Shown one piece after another: positions 22,679 to 32,365 of a DNA stretch of 64,000 nt; within the stretch, counting starts at the first letter, position 1, and each line of letters starts with the position of its first letter. Position numbers and translations under genes: made by a program. The stretch is taken from positions 86,597 through 150,596 of the forward strand of contig DATEHU010000040.1 in NCBI GenBank assembly GCA_035279405.1, in the 5' to 3' direction. A model generated the notes under the pieces. It saw nothing but the letters and a program-made list of their open reading frames with translations. It had not been told where the DNA came from and did no database searches. This DNA comes from Gammaproteobacteria bacterium. GTDB taxonomy: Bacteria > Pseudomonadota > Gammaproteobacteria > Natronospirales > REEB76.

Positions 22679-24571
22679 CTAATACAGCACCCGGAAGCGC
22701 AGCGTGTGGGGAATGCGGCGGATGTCGTCAAGCAGCGTTTCGGAATAATTGCGGTTGATGTCGGTGATCACGTAACCCAGCCGTTCATGGGTTTTCAGGT
22801 ACTGGCCGAGGATATTGGCGCCATGCGCAGCCAGCGCCTGGTTGATCTGCGCGAGGATGCCGGGCACGTTCTCGTGCACGTGGATCAAGCGATGGGCATC
22901 GGCCTGCGGCGGCAGACGCAGCGGCGGGAAATTCACGCTGCCTTCGGTGTTGCCGGTATTCACGTAGTCAATAATGCGGCTGCTCACGTAGCGGCCGATG
23001 TCCCGCTGGGCTTCGAGCGTGCTGCCGCCGATGTGCGGCGTGAGCAGGGCATTGGCGGACTTGCGCAACGGATGCTCGAAGCGCTCGCCGTTGGCGTGTG
23101 GCTCCTCGGGGTACACGTCGAGTGCCGCACCGAGCAAGCGGCCGGATTCCAGCTGCACGCGCAGCGCCTCGAGATCCACCACGTGGCCGCGCGAGAGGTT
23201 CAGGAACACCGCGCCCGGCCGCATGCGCGCGAATTCACGCACGCCGATGAGTTTGGAGTTTTCCTTGCGGCCGTCCACATGCACGGTCACGGCGTCGGAA
23301 CTATCCAGCAGCTCGTCCAGTGTCGTGCACTTGTGCGCGTTGCCGAGCGCGAGCTTCTCCGCCACGTCGTAGAAGCACACGTCCATGCCCAGCGATTCGG
23401 CCACCACCGAGAGTTGCATGCCGATGTTGCCGTAGCCGACGATCCCCAGGCGCTTGCCGCGTACCTCGTGCGCACCCTTTGCGGACTTGTCCCACACACC
23501 GTGGTCCATGAGGCGGATTTTCTCGGGGATGCCGCGCAGCAGGAAAATGATTTCCGCGAGCGCCAGCTCCACCACCGAGCGTGTGTTGCTGAAGGGCGCG
23601 TTGAAGGCGACTACGCCCTTGCGTTCGCAGGCGTGCAGGTCCATCTGGTTGATGCCGATGCAGAATGCGCCGACCGCGAGCAGGCGCCTGGCACCGGCGA
23701 GGGCGCGCTCCGTCACCTGTGTCTTGGAGCGGATGCCGAGGATGGACACATCGGCGAGCCGCTCCGCGAGTGCGGCTTCCTCCAGACTGCCGGCCACGGT
23801 TTCCACGCTGTAGCCTTCCTTGTCGAACGCAGCCACGGCGTCCGCGTGAATGTTCTCCAGCAGCAGAACTTTCATGCGGTTCTTGGGGTACGACACTGCC
23901 GCACGCAAGCCGAGATCGTAGAGTACTTCGTCGAAATTCGGCGCCACGTGGTCGGCTTTGGCCGTGACCTCAGGACGCGCGATGTTTTCGGTAAACGCGT
24001 AGAAACGCGCGGCGGCGCCCGCTGCGCGGATTTTGTAATCGCTCCAGCCGTCGCCCACGACAATCACGCGCCCGTCCAGTTTGAGCTTCTGGACGACCTC
24101 GATTTTGCCGCCCTCGCGCGATAGCGGATTGTCCCAGTCGCAGCCGTTGCTCACGCCCGCCGCATCGAAGGTGAGCGTGTTTGCGTGCAGATACTCCGCG
24201 CGCAGGCCGAGGTTGCGGATCACCGGTTCCACCATCTGCCGGAAACCGCCTGTGAGGACATGCACGCGGTCCGCATGCGCGGCGAGAAACGCGCGGTTGC
24301 GAAGAAACGAAGGCGTCACCAGGGTTTGGAGCCGGGCACTTACCTCCGGCATGCGCGCGCGCGGGAAATGCAGCAGCGCCAGGCGCTGCTGCAGCGATTC
24401 ACGGTAATCCAGGTGGCCGGCCATGGCTGCGTCAATCAGCTCCTGGATGTGCCGCCGGATATCGGCGCGCGCGACCGGATCGGGGACGGCGATTTCCGCC
24501 ATGACGTCCATCATCTCCACGCGGATGAGCGTGCTGTCGAAGTCAAGGATGAACTGGATGTCGGTTGGCAT
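22679..24571 (-). CDS. SerB-SerA fusion: phosphoserine phosphatase domain plus D-3-phosphoglycerate dehydrogenase
   Basis: One 630-residue chain carries the first and last enzymes of serine synthesis. Residues 1-230 are a HAD phosphatase of the SerB type: nucleophile D10 and D12 (DFDSTLI), T107-GG, K156, and D174/D178 (GDGWSD). From about 233 a PGDH follows: NAD-binding GYGNIG at 379-384 and catalytic R461, E490 and H513 (SRGHVVD, YPEEP, PHIGGST). A C-terminal ACT domain (about 562-630, IHVHENVPGILAQIN) is the usual site of serine feedback. All key residues are present in both halves. The middle enzyme, SerC, is not nearby. A phosphoribosyltransferase gene lies 29 bp upstream on the same strand. 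Confidence 0.93.
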   Translation of the reverse strand: MPTDIQFILDFDSTLIRVEMMDVMAEIAVPDPVARADIRRHIQELIDAAMAGHLDYRESLQQRLALLHFPRARMPEVSARLQTLVTPSFLRNRAFLAAHADRVHVLTGGFRQMVEPVIRNLGLRAEYLHANTLTFDAAGVSNGCDWDNPLSREGGKIEVVQKLKLDGRVIVVGDGWSDYKIRAAGAAARFYAFTENIARPEVTAKADHVAPNFDEVLYDLGLRAAVSYPKNRMKVLLLENIHADAVAAFDKEGYSVETVAGSLEEAALAERLADVSILGIRSKTQVTERALAGARRLLAVGAFCIGINQMDLHACERKGVVAFNAPFSNTRSVVELALAEIIFLLRGIPEKIRLMDHGVWDKSAKGAHEVRGKRLGIVGYGNIGMQLSVVAESLGMDVCFYDVAEKLALGNAHKCTTLDELLDSSDAVTVHVDGRKENSKLIGVREFARMRPGAVFLNLSRGHVVDLEALRVQLESGRLLGAALDVYPEEPHANGERFEHPLRKSANALLTPHIGGSTLEAQRDIGRYVSSRIIDYVNTGNTEGSVNFPPLRLPPQADAHRLIHVHENVPGILAQINQALAAHGANILGQYLKTHERLGYVITDINRNYSETLLDDIRRIPHTLRFRVLY

Positions 24572-24600
24572 GGCGTTCGCGGTCCGTGCGCGGTTGAGTT

Positions 24601-25170
24601 TCAGGCGTCGGCCGCGTTGCCGCCGGTTTTGAACAACGGCAGATGCGCGAGCGCGATCACATGCTTCCAGTCTTCACGCTCGCCTTCGGTGCAGATGGCC
24701 GCTTCGCACACGGCCTGGCCGGCGGCGCGCGTCACGATCTCGCGCATGGCCACCAGCGTGGAGCCCGTGCTTATCACGTCGTCGATCAGGGCCACGCGCG
24801 CGTTGGCAACCAGGTCGCGGTCCTTCTGATCGAGGTACAGGGTTTGTTTACGGCCCATGGTGATCGAAGTGGTGGTGGTCGAGAGCGCTTCGCCCATGTA
24901 GCTCTTGTAAGTCTTGCGCAGCACCACGTAAGGCAATTGCAGCCGTCGTGCCAGGACGTAGGTCAGCGGAATGCTCTTGGCTTCCGGCGTCATCAGCACC
25001 TGCGGAGCGTGCGCAGCAATGCGCGGCGCGAGTGCCGCGGCGGCTTCCTCCGCCAGTTCCACATCGCCCAGGATGTTGAGCACCGCGATGCGCAGCCCGG
25101 GCTGGACTTCGAACAGCGGGAGTTCGCGGGCCAGCCGGCCTATCCGCAGGGTAAATGACGGCGACTGCAT
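24601..25170 (-). CDS. Phosphoribosyltransferase family protein (adenine PRTase-like)
   Basis: A 189-residue cytosolic type I phosphoribosyltransferase. The PRPP-binding motif VALIDDVISTGST spans about 126-138 with the acidic pair D130-D131. VLMTPEAKSIPLTYVLARRL precedes a flexible KTYKSYMGEALSTTTTSIT loop, which is the purine-PRTase arrangement. It probably joins PRPP to adenine or another purine base; xanthine or a regulatory role cannot be excluded. The ATG at 25170 starts at the natural MQSPSFTLRIG; the longer upstream frame is not protein-like. It is followed by the SerB-SerA gene, so serine and purine supply may be co-transcribed. Confidence 0.85.
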   Translation of the reverse strand: MQSPSFTLRIGRLARELPLFEVQPGLRIAVLNILGDVELAEEAAAALAPRIAAHAPQVLMTPEAKSIPLTYVLARRLQLPYVVLRKTYKSYMGEALSTTTTSITMGRKQTLYLDQKDRDLVANARVALIDDVISTGSTLVAMREIVTRAAGQAVCEAAICTEGEREDWKHVIALAHLPLFKTGGNAADA

Positions 25171-25389
25171 GACCCGGATTCTCCGATCAGACGCGTTGGG
25201 GTGGCGCGAACCGAAATCGAATGCCGGTGTCCATACTACACTGAGCCGCCCGGCGGACGTGTTCCGGTGCCGCGGTCGCCACAATTTTTATTATTCATTT
25301 CTGAATTATTGCCGAGGCACCGCCACCGATGGCGGACCACGCTATAAACAATGAGTGTCGGGCGGTGGGGCGGGCAAACGGGTAGGATA

Positions 25390-27333
25390 ATGGCCGCAAC
25401 AGTCATGGACATCTCTCCGGACCTTTCGCACGGAAAATTCGCCTTCGGCGAGTTCCTGTTCAATCCACGCAGCGGCGAGTTGCGCGACGGCGGGAAGGTC
25501 GCACTGTTGCGTCCGCAGGTGGCCAAGCTGTTGACGCTGCTGCTCGAACATGCGGGCGATATCGTATCGCGCGAGGAAATCCGCCAGTGCCTGTGGGGCA
25601 GCAAGACGGTGGTGGAGTTCGAGGAGGGCATCAGTGCCTGTATGCGCCAGCTGCGCGTCGCGCTCAACGACGGCGCCACCGGCACACGCTACATCCAGAC
25701 CATCTCCCGGCGTGGTTACAAGTTCATTTTTCCGGTGAGCCTGGTCACCGGCGAGGCGGCGGCATTCCACAATCCGGGAGCGATTGTGGTGTTGCCGACG
25801 ACGCCGGCCAGCGTAGGTGTACCGCGCCGCCGCTGGCGCTGGCCAGTCGCTGGGGCGGCGATCGTGCTGGTGCTGATTGTGGCCGCCGCGCTGTCCGTGG
25901 CGCATTACCGTTACCGCGTGCAATTTTTCACTCAGACGGCCATACCCACGGTCCCGCATGCGGTGATCGCGGTGCTGCCGTTTACCAATTTGTCCGCCAA
26001 TCCGGCCAACGATATTCTGGGCGCATCCGTCGCCAGCGAGCTGATTGACCTGCTCGGGCCGATAGCACCGAACCGTTTGGGCGTGATTGCGGACACCTCG
26101 AGCATGCATTATGCGGGGGCCCACAAAACCATCAAGGCCATCGGTCAGGAACTGGGCGCGAGTTTTGTGCTGGAAGGCAGCATCACGCAGAACCCGGCGT
26201 TCATCCAGGTGTCGGCGCGTCTGATCCGCGTTGCCGATCAAAGCTACGTGTGGGGCAGTGAATACCGCCTCGACCTCAAGTACACGAGCCGCAACTTTCA
26301 GCAGACCGTGGTGCAGATTGCCACGCACGTAGCTTCGCTGCTTGCGCCCGACGCCAGCATCAAACCGCTGGAATTCACCCGCAACCGGCAGGCCGCGCTG
26401 GATTATCAGCTCGGTCGCTATGTGCTGTTACAGGGCGATAACGCCAAGGCCGGGGACTATTGCCGCCACGCGATGACGCTGGATCCGAATTTCGCGGCGG
26501 CTTACGTGTGTACCGCGCAGTCGTTGCTGGCGTTGAACACCTTGTCCGCGCAGCAGGTCAACGATGCCGGAGCCCTGGTGGCCAAGGCCCTGGAGTTGAA
26601 CGCTGAATCGTCCGACGCGCATCTGCTTCAGGGCACACTGGATTTGTTCTACCGTTGGAACCCCGCGGCCGCAGCACCGCAAATCCGTGACGCGTTGCGC
26701 CACAATCCCGGCAATGCCTGGGCGTGGCAGGCGCAAGCCGCGTACTACTCCGCGATGGGCGAGAATCAGGAGATGCGCCAGGCCATGGCCATCGCCCAAA
26801 GCCTGGATCCGGTGTCCATGCGCATCTCGCTGGATTCGGCGGTGCTGTTTTACATTGACGGCCAGTACGACGTGGCCGGGCAATATGCCCAGACTGCCAT
26901 CGGACTCAAACCCGACAACGAACTGGCGCGGCATCTGTTGGTGCTGACGCTGCTCGGCGAGGGCCATTACACGGAAGCCGGACAGCAGGCGGCGCTGGAA
27001 ATGCAGTACGCCAGTGCCCTACCCGCGAACATCGCACGCGTGCGCGCCGGCCGCCAGCAGGCGTTGGTGGACTATTTCAACTGGTACGTCACGACGCTGG
27101 CCACGCGGACTTCCGACAAGCTCACCGCCGTATTCCTCGCGGACGCTTATATGCACCTCGGAAGATCGCAGCAGGCGCTCACGACGCTCAGCGATGCGGT
27201 GCGCAACCGCGAGGTAAGCACCCTGATTCCGTTCATGAGCGTCTGGCCCGCTCTGCATCCGCTGTGCCGCGAAACGGCGTTCGTGCTGCTGACGCGGCAA
27301 CTGGGCCAACCCGGCTGCATGAATGCGAGGTGA
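25390..27333 (+). CDS. CadC-like membrane transcription regulator with TolB-like and TPR domains
   Basis: A 647-residue one-component regulator. It has an OmpR/PhoB-type winged helix (about 17-116, ending in the wing TRYIQTISRRGYKF) and a single transmembrane helix (about 151-171 after RRRWRW). A periplasmic TolB N-terminal-like domain (VLPFTNLSANPANDILGASVASELIDLLG) follows, then TPR helices to the C-terminus. Such proteins sense a periplasmic or membrane signal and bind DNA from the membrane. The ATG at 25390 has GGTAGGA just upstream; ATG 25351 and 25405 are alternatives. It is divergent from the phosphoribosyltransferase gene, which may be its target. Confidence 0.87.
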   Translation: MAATVMDISPDLSHGKFAFGEFLFNPRSGELRDGGKVALLRPQVAKLLTLLLEHAGDIVSREEIRQCLWGSKTVVEFEEGISACMRQLRVALNDGATGTRYIQTISRRGYKFIFPVSLVTGEAAAFHNPGAIVVLPTTPASVGVPRRRWRWPVAGAAIVLVLIVAAALSVAHYRYRVQFFTQTAIPTVPHAVIAVLPFTNLSANPANDILGASVASELIDLLGPIAPNRLGVIADTSSMHYAGAHKTIKAIGQELGASFVLEGSITQNPAFIQVSARLIRVADQSYVWGSEYRLDLKYTSRNFQQTVVQIATHVASLLAPDASIKPLEFTRNRQAALDYQLGRYVLLQGDNAKAGDYCRHAMTLDPNFAAAYVCTAQSLLALNTLSAQQVNDAGALVAKALELNAESSDAHLLQGTLDLFYRWNPAAAAPQIRDALRHNPGNAWAWQAQAAYYSAMGENQEMRQAMAIAQSLDPVSMRISLDSAVLFYIDGQYDVAGQYAQTAIGLKPDNELARHLLVLTLLGEGHYTEAGQQAALEMQYASALPANIARVRAGRQQALVDYFNWYVTTLATRTSDKLTAVFLADAYMHLGRSQQALTTLSDAVRNREVSTLIPFMSVWPALHPLCRETAFVLLTRQLGQPGCMNAR

Positions 27334-27392
27334 TTCGCACGACTGAAGGGGCCTCAGAAGCCTGCGCCTTTCGCCCTTGTGCTTTGCAACGA

Positions 27393-28235
27393 TCAGAGCA
27401 GCGTCTGGTTGCCAGTGGGCGCGGCAACTGCGGATGATTTCCCGACGGACAACCAGTCAACACCCCGGTACGAATCGGCGACCACCCAGGCGCTGAATGC
27501 CAGCGTCCAGCCCAGGAGCAGTTCCGACCAGTGGGACTGGTGGGTCGGCAAGCTGTAGGTCCTGGGGACCCAGATTAGCAGCTGAAATACGCTCATCATG
27601 CCCGCGGTCAAGGCCGCCGCGAGGCGTGGGTAAATCCTGAAAAGAATACCGAGACCGGCGGCCATGTAGCCCGCGCCGCTCAGAGCGACCCAACCGATGT
27701 GCCACGGCAGCCACGCCGGAACCAGTGCAGCCGTGTACTTGAGGTACCCGAAGTGGGCCAGCCCAAACAGTATCAATGCAATGCCAAACAGAACACTGGC
27801 CATGCGCACGCCGCTTTGACCTGTCACGAATTTCAACCGCGCACTGTGTCGCTGTGCATTGATTGAGGCAAATATCACCCACGCACCCGAAAGCAGCGTC
27901 GCGGTTTCGGCAAAAGTTTCCCAAGAGACGATCGCTGCCGGTGCCGATACCAATATCGGCACTTTCAGCAACAGCAGCCACAGCAGCAGATAGATCACCA
28001 GGACGCGGGATGCAAGTGCGGCCGTGCGCCCAAGCAACAGCCCCGCGCCGCTTGCCAGCATCACCGCCCCGCACGCGTAGATCCAGTCTCCCCGCCACGG
28101 AATCCATTGCGGTATGACCTGCAGCACCAGAGAGGAGGCTCCATACAGCAGGCAGAGCACACCCAGCGCAATGACGCCCGCCGCAAACAGCGGATAGCCC
28201 CACGCGGTGTTGCGCCACGCTTGCACGGTCAACAT
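27393..28235 (-). CDS. DoxX-like membrane protein with internal duplication
   Basis: A 280-residue inner-membrane protein with about eight hydrophobic segments. Two halves repeat the same plan: LCLLYGASSLVLQVIPQWIP...WIYACGAVMLASGAGLLLGR in the first, and LILFGLAHFGYLKYTAALVP...GWVALSGAGYMAAGLGILFR in the second. Both contain the FG...P.W.P pattern of DoxX/DoxD-like proteins. Function is unknown; single-domain DoxX relatives act in quinone-linked or redox-stress processes. The ATG at 28235 was chosen because upstream codons lack membrane-protein character. It lies convergent to the CadC-like gene, 59 bp away. Confidence 0.75.
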   Translation of the reverse strand: MLTVQAWRNTAWGYPLFAAGVIALGVLCLLYGASSLVLQVIPQWIPWRGDWIYACGAVMLASGAGLLLGRTAALASRVLVIYLLLWLLLLKVPILVSAPAAIVSWETFAETATLLSGAWVIFASINAQRHSARLKFVTGQSGVRMASVLFGIALILFGLAHFGYLKYTAALVPAWLPWHIGWVALSGAGYMAAGLGILFRIYPRLAAALTAGMMSVFQLLIWVPRTYSLPTHQSHWSELLLGWTLAFSAWVVADSYRGVDWLSVGKSSAVAAPTGNQTLL

Positions 28236-28334
28236 GCGAGCCGGTAATTGTATGCAACCCGCACGCGGAAATCCCCAGGGCCAAGCTTCACACACGCAGC
28301 CAGACAGTATGCGTGAAGCCCGCAGCGCCCCTGC

Positions 28335-29090
28335 CTACCGGCCGGCGTCCGACGCTGGATCACGCTCCAGCGTATGACTCAGCTTTTCGGCCTGCTTGAT
28401 CTGATCCGGCGACAAGTTCGTGCCGACGGCTGACAGTGCACTGCTGGTGTCGAGGTTACCCTTCTGCGCAAGCAGCAGCCAGGCGTAGGCGCGTACATAG
28501 TCGGGCGCCACTTCATCGCCGTTGTTGTAGATCACCCCCAGGTTGTAGGCTGCGGCTGGCACTCCGTGACGCGCGGCCTTTTCGTACCAGAAAATCTCCT
28601 TGGTAGGATCCTTGTTGACGCCTTGGCCGGTGAAATAGGTCATGCCCAACTGGAATTCCGCGTATTTGTTGCCGCGTTTGGCTGCACGCATAAACCATTC
28701 GTGCGCCTTGGCGTAATCCTGCGCTACGCCTTCACCATTGAAGTACAGCGTGCCCATGTTGTATTGCGCATTCGCCACGCCGGCATTCGCCGCCTGCTGA
28801 TACCAGTAGGCAGCCTCCTTATACTCCCCGCGGGTCTGCAGCATGATGCCGAGATTAGCCTGAGCTTCGGCATCGCCGATTTTTGCGAGTCCCATTGCAT
28901 CGTTGATATCTGACTGACTGTACGGCCCGGAACCTGGCGGCCGGTCCAGATAGGGAGGCTGATGCATGTGAATCACCTGCACGCCGGGCGGCAGACGGTC
29001 GGCGTGTGCCGGGAGGGACACCGCCGCGATGCAGGCTGCTCCCAAGATCCAGGGGAGCGCCTGTGTAATGTTGCATAGTGAATGTGTCAT
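28335..29090 (-). CDS. Exported Sel1-repeat protein
   Basis: A 251-residue protein with a signal peptide (hydrophobic ALPWILGAACIAAVSLPAHA). About four Sel1-like (TPR-type) repeats follow, such as AQANLGIMLQTRGEYKEAAYWYQQAA, AQYNMGTLYFNGEGVAQDYAKAHEWF, AEFQLGMTYFTGQGVNKDPTKEIF and AAYNLGVIYNNGDEVAPDYVRAYAW. Sel1 repeats form protein-binding solenoids; the partner is unknown. The mature N-terminus is Pro-rich (HMHQPPYLDRPPGSGP). ATG 29090 has AAGGAG 8 bases upstream, a strong site, which fixes the start over the longer frame. Confidence 0.88.
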   Translation of the reverse strand: MTHSLCNITQALPWILGAACIAAVSLPAHADRLPPGVQVIHMHQPPYLDRPPGSGPYSQSDINDAMGLAKIGDAEAQANLGIMLQTRGEYKEAAYWYQQAANAGVANAQYNMGTLYFNGEGVAQDYAKAHEWFMRAAKRGNKYAEFQLGMTYFTGQGVNKDPTKEIFWYEKAARHGVPAAAYNLGVIYNNGDEVAPDYVRAYAWLLLAQKGNLDTSSALSAVGTNLSPDQIKQAEKLSHTLERDPASDAGR

Positions 29091-29457
29091 AAATAACTCC
29101 TTCGCTTGACGAAGCTGTTCGTCCGGTCGCCGACTCTGTCGAGCCTTTGGGCAGGTATAGCGCATTCCCGCGCACCCAGCCCGGTACGACCGTGAAATAA
29201 CTCCGATACATTTCTAATATATTTGAGACTGGCGGTGTCTTTGACGATCTGCCGTGCGGCACGCAAGCGGCAGACCCGTGGCCGAAGGAGGCCGCTCGCA
29301 ACTGTGCATGGCGTCGGTGCCGAGCAGCTACGATAGGTTTTCCTGCAAGCCTTTGATTAATGCCCTTTGCGGGGACGTGGGGAATCCGGGCCGACCGTTG
29401 TCGCGAAGATCAGGCGCCTGACGTGTTGGGTATGGTGAGCAGCACGCTGCCCGCATA
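29091..29457. other. 367-bp intergenic region with no gene seen
   Basis: No protein-like ORF is present on either strand. An AT-rich patch at about 29205-29225 contains TATATT read on the minus strand (29216-29221), a possible -10 box for the Sel1 gene, with GTCAAA 18 bp before it. A CTTCG...CGAAG hairpin lies just upstream of the Sel1 ribosome-binding site. Confidence 0.3.
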
Positions 29458-30021
29458 TCAATCATCCGAATTGATGTCGTGCTCGCAATCCCCGGCGTCA
29501 TGCGCTTCGATCACCGCATAGGGCTCGAAAGCGGGCAGGCTGGCCTGGAGCGAGTCCTGAAGCTGCTTCAGGGTCTGCGCGTCCCGGCAAATGGGCAGGG
29601 CTTTTTTCTTGAACTCGTTGGCGCGGGTCTGGGCCTTGCGATCAATGTCGTCCTCGCTGGCGCCCGCGAACAGCGCGGTGATGGCTTCCGCGGCCACGCC
29701 GGCCGCAAAACTGCCCGCCGCTGCGCCGAGTTGCGCGCCCTTGATTTCGATGTCCCTGACCGTGGCCACGTATTGCACCAGCTGTTGCCGCTGTGCCGCA
29801 TTCACCGTAATGGTTTTGCCGGCGATGGTGAGCGTGCCGTCGGGCGTGATACGCGCCTGGGTGCCGTCATCGCCATGAATGACCGCGTCGCCGCCGTCCA
29901 GGGTGATCCCCTGATTGTCCACGGACCAGACGGTGGTATGCGCCGCATGCGCCGAGGCCAGGGGCGTCACGAGCAGCAGTGCAACCAGTGTGGCGAAGAA
30001 AAGAGTCACTTGCTTGTTCAT
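29458..30021 (-). CDS. DUF2884-like exported protein
   Basis: A 187-residue protein with a signal peptide (TLFFATLVALLLVTPLASAHA). It then has the pattern QGITLDGGDAVIHGDDGTQARITPDGTLTIAGKTITVNAAQRQQLVQY, which resembles the DUF2884 (YggN-like) family of proteobacterial periplasmic proteins. The second half is helical and Ala-rich, with CRDAQTLKQLQDSLQASLPAFEPYAVIEAHDAGDC, two Cys that could form a disulfide. Function unknown. AAGGAG 8 bases before ATG 30021 supports the start. It is 25 bp after the DUF5916 gene on the same strand and probably co-transcribed. Confidence 0.7.
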   Translation of the reverse strand: MNKQVTLFFATLVALLLVTPLASAHAAHTTVWSVDNQGITLDGGDAVIHGDDGTQARITPDGTLTIAGKTITVNAAQRQQLVQYVATVRDIEIKGAQLGAAAGSFAAGVAAEAITALFAGASEDDIDRKAQTRANEFKKKALPICRDAQTLKQLQDSLQASLPAFEPYAVIEAHDAGDCEHDINSDD

Positions 30022-30046
30022 GGATGTCTCCTTAGCGGATGAAAAA

Positions 30047-32245
30047 TCAGTAGAAGCCCCACACCAGTTTCACTACCACGGTATTGCCGGTGATGGTCTG
30101 CGTGCCTTGGAGCAGGTTGGGGTTCAAGGTCAGGCCGTGATTCCAGACTACGTACAGAATCCGGTCCGGCTGGATGTTCCACTGCAGGATCATGTTCTCC
30201 GAGGTGTTGTGGCTGATGTTGTTGTACTGCGTGAGCGTGGAGAGCGTCAGGTCCGGCGTGAACGAGTAACCGAGATTGAGTTCCGACACGCGCAGGACGC
30301 CGTTGCCCTGCGGGGTGTACAGCCACAATGCACCGTAGACCAAGCTGCTGGTGAAGTGGCCGCCAGGTGCCGCCCAGGAGATGTTCGGGAAAAAGTCCTT
30401 GTAATGACCGCTGTAAATATTGCCGATTTCAGAACTGAAGCCATAAGTCAGCGCATCGGCCGCCGGCGAATTCATGTTGATATGCGTGGTGGTGAAATTG
30501 TAGGTACCGGCCGGTATGGTGACGCCGGGTAAGATTGGGTACGGCTGCGCGAGAACTTCGTGGTTTATGCCGACCTGGGTGTTCCAGTGCCATCCGCCCT
30601 GAGTGGTGAACTGCAAAGGGCTGAATGACCAGTCGTCGCTCTGCACGCGGTTGTCTAGACCGGTGACGTAATACCAGTTGGCATTAAAGAAGAAATGTCG
30701 CACCCAGGAAAACATGCTATTGGCTGATGGACGCGGCTGATACGTGACGTCTGCTGAAGTTTGCTTGGTGCCTGGTCGCTGAATGAAACCCAGCGCGGGA
30801 TTGAGCGCATCGCCGTAGAAGTTGTAGCTGACGTCCGCGTACCACAAATCATTGGGATACTCCGCATCGAAGCCGTAACCGTTGGGCGTGCCGGCGGGCA
30901 CATCGCTGCCCGAAGAGCGCGCGGCCCAGCCGGACAGGTTCAGGTTTTTGTCGCCGCCAAAGGTGGAGGTGCTCCAGGTGCTGTCGAAGGAGGTGAGTGT
31001 ATTGGTGCTCTGGCCGCTGGGGTCGCCGTGCGTGATGAGCGTGCCCACGCGCCACTGATTATTGATGTTGTAGACAGCGCGGCCGGCAAACAGATTGGTG
31101 CCGTTGGAAAAATCCGTGCCCGCCATTTGTGTATCCAGCAGACCCAGTGTCCAGCCGTCGGTGTGACCCAGGAGCTTTACTCCCTCGTCCAGTGGTACCG
31201 GCTCACCGTTGATGAGGCCGACGCTGCGCGAATAGAACGGAATGAAATTCTGCCCGAGGTTGTGGCTGAAGGTGAAGATGTTGGCGCCTTCCAGGAAGAA
31301 CGCGCGGGTTTCGGGAATGGTTTGCGGATAGGGCGAGCCGTTGACCTGGAGACTATTGGCCTGGGCCTCGGAGAAATCCGTGTGGTAAGTAAGGCGGCCC
31401 GCGAGTTCCGGCGTGAAGTTATACTTGAGATCAAAACCGGTCCAGCTCGCGGTGTCGTGTTTGGTGTTGCTGTATTCGGTGACCGCGTAGGGGTCGAATT
31501 CCAGACCCGAGCCCTGGCTCAGGCTCTGCACACCGGTGAGCTTGCCTTCCCATTGCAGGTTGGTGACCGAGGCGTTCAAGTTGATACCCGACCAAGCGAG
31601 CGTCAGCAAGTCGCGTGGCACGTAGCGGCTGATGTTCAGTCCCCAGACTGCATTTTTGTTGTTGAATTGCAGGCTCTGGGTATCAATGGAGATTTCTGCA
31701 GTCCAGCCTGTGGCCGTGCGCTTCACGGCCGCCTTCCAGTAACCGTTCCAGTTGAAGTCCACCATGGGTGTGTTGCTGTTGTTATTCATGTAACCGGGAG
31801 AAATCAAGCCGTCGGCCATGGCGCCCCCGGCGTTCACCTGGAACACGTAGGCGAGCTTCTTCTGACCGAAGGTGTCGAGCACGATCATCACGTTGTCGTC
31901 GGATGATTGATCGGCGTCGCGCTGCAGCGTGTGGATGGCGATCTTCCCGGGATCGGGATCGTCGCAGACGATGCCGAAATAAAGATGACTCTTGCCCCGC
32001 AAGATGCGCACCGTGGTGATAAACGGCGTGGCCGCGCCGGGATGCGGGTTCTGCTGGGTGAGGGTGATGACCGGTGCGGTGCGCCAGGCCGGCTCGTTGA
32101 GCACGCCGTCGAGCGTAATCTCGCCGGTCTTGACCCCGGCCGCGGTCACCGGCGCCTGAAACTCCGGCCCTTGGGCCTGGACTGTACCGGCCGCAAGCAG
32201 CAAGCCAAAAATTGTGGACAAAGCGGGTCTGTTGAAGCGAAGCAT
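30047..32245 (-). CDS. CBM9-like / DUF5916 outer-membrane protein
   Basis: A 732-residue exported protein. After a signal peptide (STIFGLLLAAGTVQA), residues about 40-220 form a carbohydrate-binding family 9-like domain (GEITLDGVLNEPAWRTAPVITLTQ, GKSHLYFGIVCDDPDPGKI). The rest (about 230-732) is a DUF5916-type predicted outer-membrane barrel with many amphipathic strands, ending in a C-terminal aromatic (VVVKLVWGFY), as outer-membrane proteins do. The ligand is unknown; the CBM9 part suggests a glycan. A strong GGAGG lies just upstream of ATG 32245. It could form an operon with the DUF2884-like gene. Confidence 0.85.
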   Translation of the reverse strand: MLRFNRPALSTIFGLLLAAGTVQAQGPEFQAPVTAAGVKTGEITLDGVLNEPAWRTAPVITLTQQNPHPGAATPFITTVRILRGKSHLYFGIVCDDPDPGKIAIHTLQRDADQSSDDNVMIVLDTFGQKKLAYVFQVNAGGAMADGLISPGYMNNNSNTPMVDFNWNGYWKAAVKRTATGWTAEISIDTQSLQFNNKNAVWGLNISRYVPRDLLTLAWSGINLNASVTNLQWEGKLTGVQSLSQGSGLEFDPYAVTEYSNTKHDTASWTGFDLKYNFTPELAGRLTYHTDFSEAQANSLQVNGSPYPQTIPETRAFFLEGANIFTFSHNLGQNFIPFYSRSVGLINGEPVPLDEGVKLLGHTDGWTLGLLDTQMAGTDFSNGTNLFAGRAVYNINNQWRVGTLITHGDPSGQSTNTLTSFDSTWSTSTFGGDKNLNLSGWAARSSGSDVPAGTPNGYGFDAEYPNDLWYADVSYNFYGDALNPALGFIQRPGTKQTSADVTYQPRPSANSMFSWVRHFFFNANWYYVTGLDNRVQSDDWSFSPLQFTTQGGWHWNTQVGINHEVLAQPYPILPGVTIPAGTYNFTTTHINMNSPAADALTYGFSSEIGNIYSGHYKDFFPNISWAAPGGHFTSSLVYGALWLYTPQGNGVLRVSELNLGYSFTPDLTLSTLTQYNNISHNTSENMILQWNIQPDRILYVVWNHGLTLNPNLLQGTQTITGNTVVVKLVWGFY

Positions 32246-32365
32246 CAGGCTTCCTCCGGGTTCGATTTATCAATCAGGGATGCGCGGCGACGCCGTAACG
32301 TCGCGTCACGCGCTTACGGTGGTGAGGTGCAGTGCAGCGGGTTCTGGGTCATGCTACGGTCCTCG

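Noticed and set aside
22640..24124. Long plus-strand ORF opposite SerB-SerA
   Set aside because: SerB and SerA motifs on the minus strand are intact; the opposite frame has no recognisable domain.
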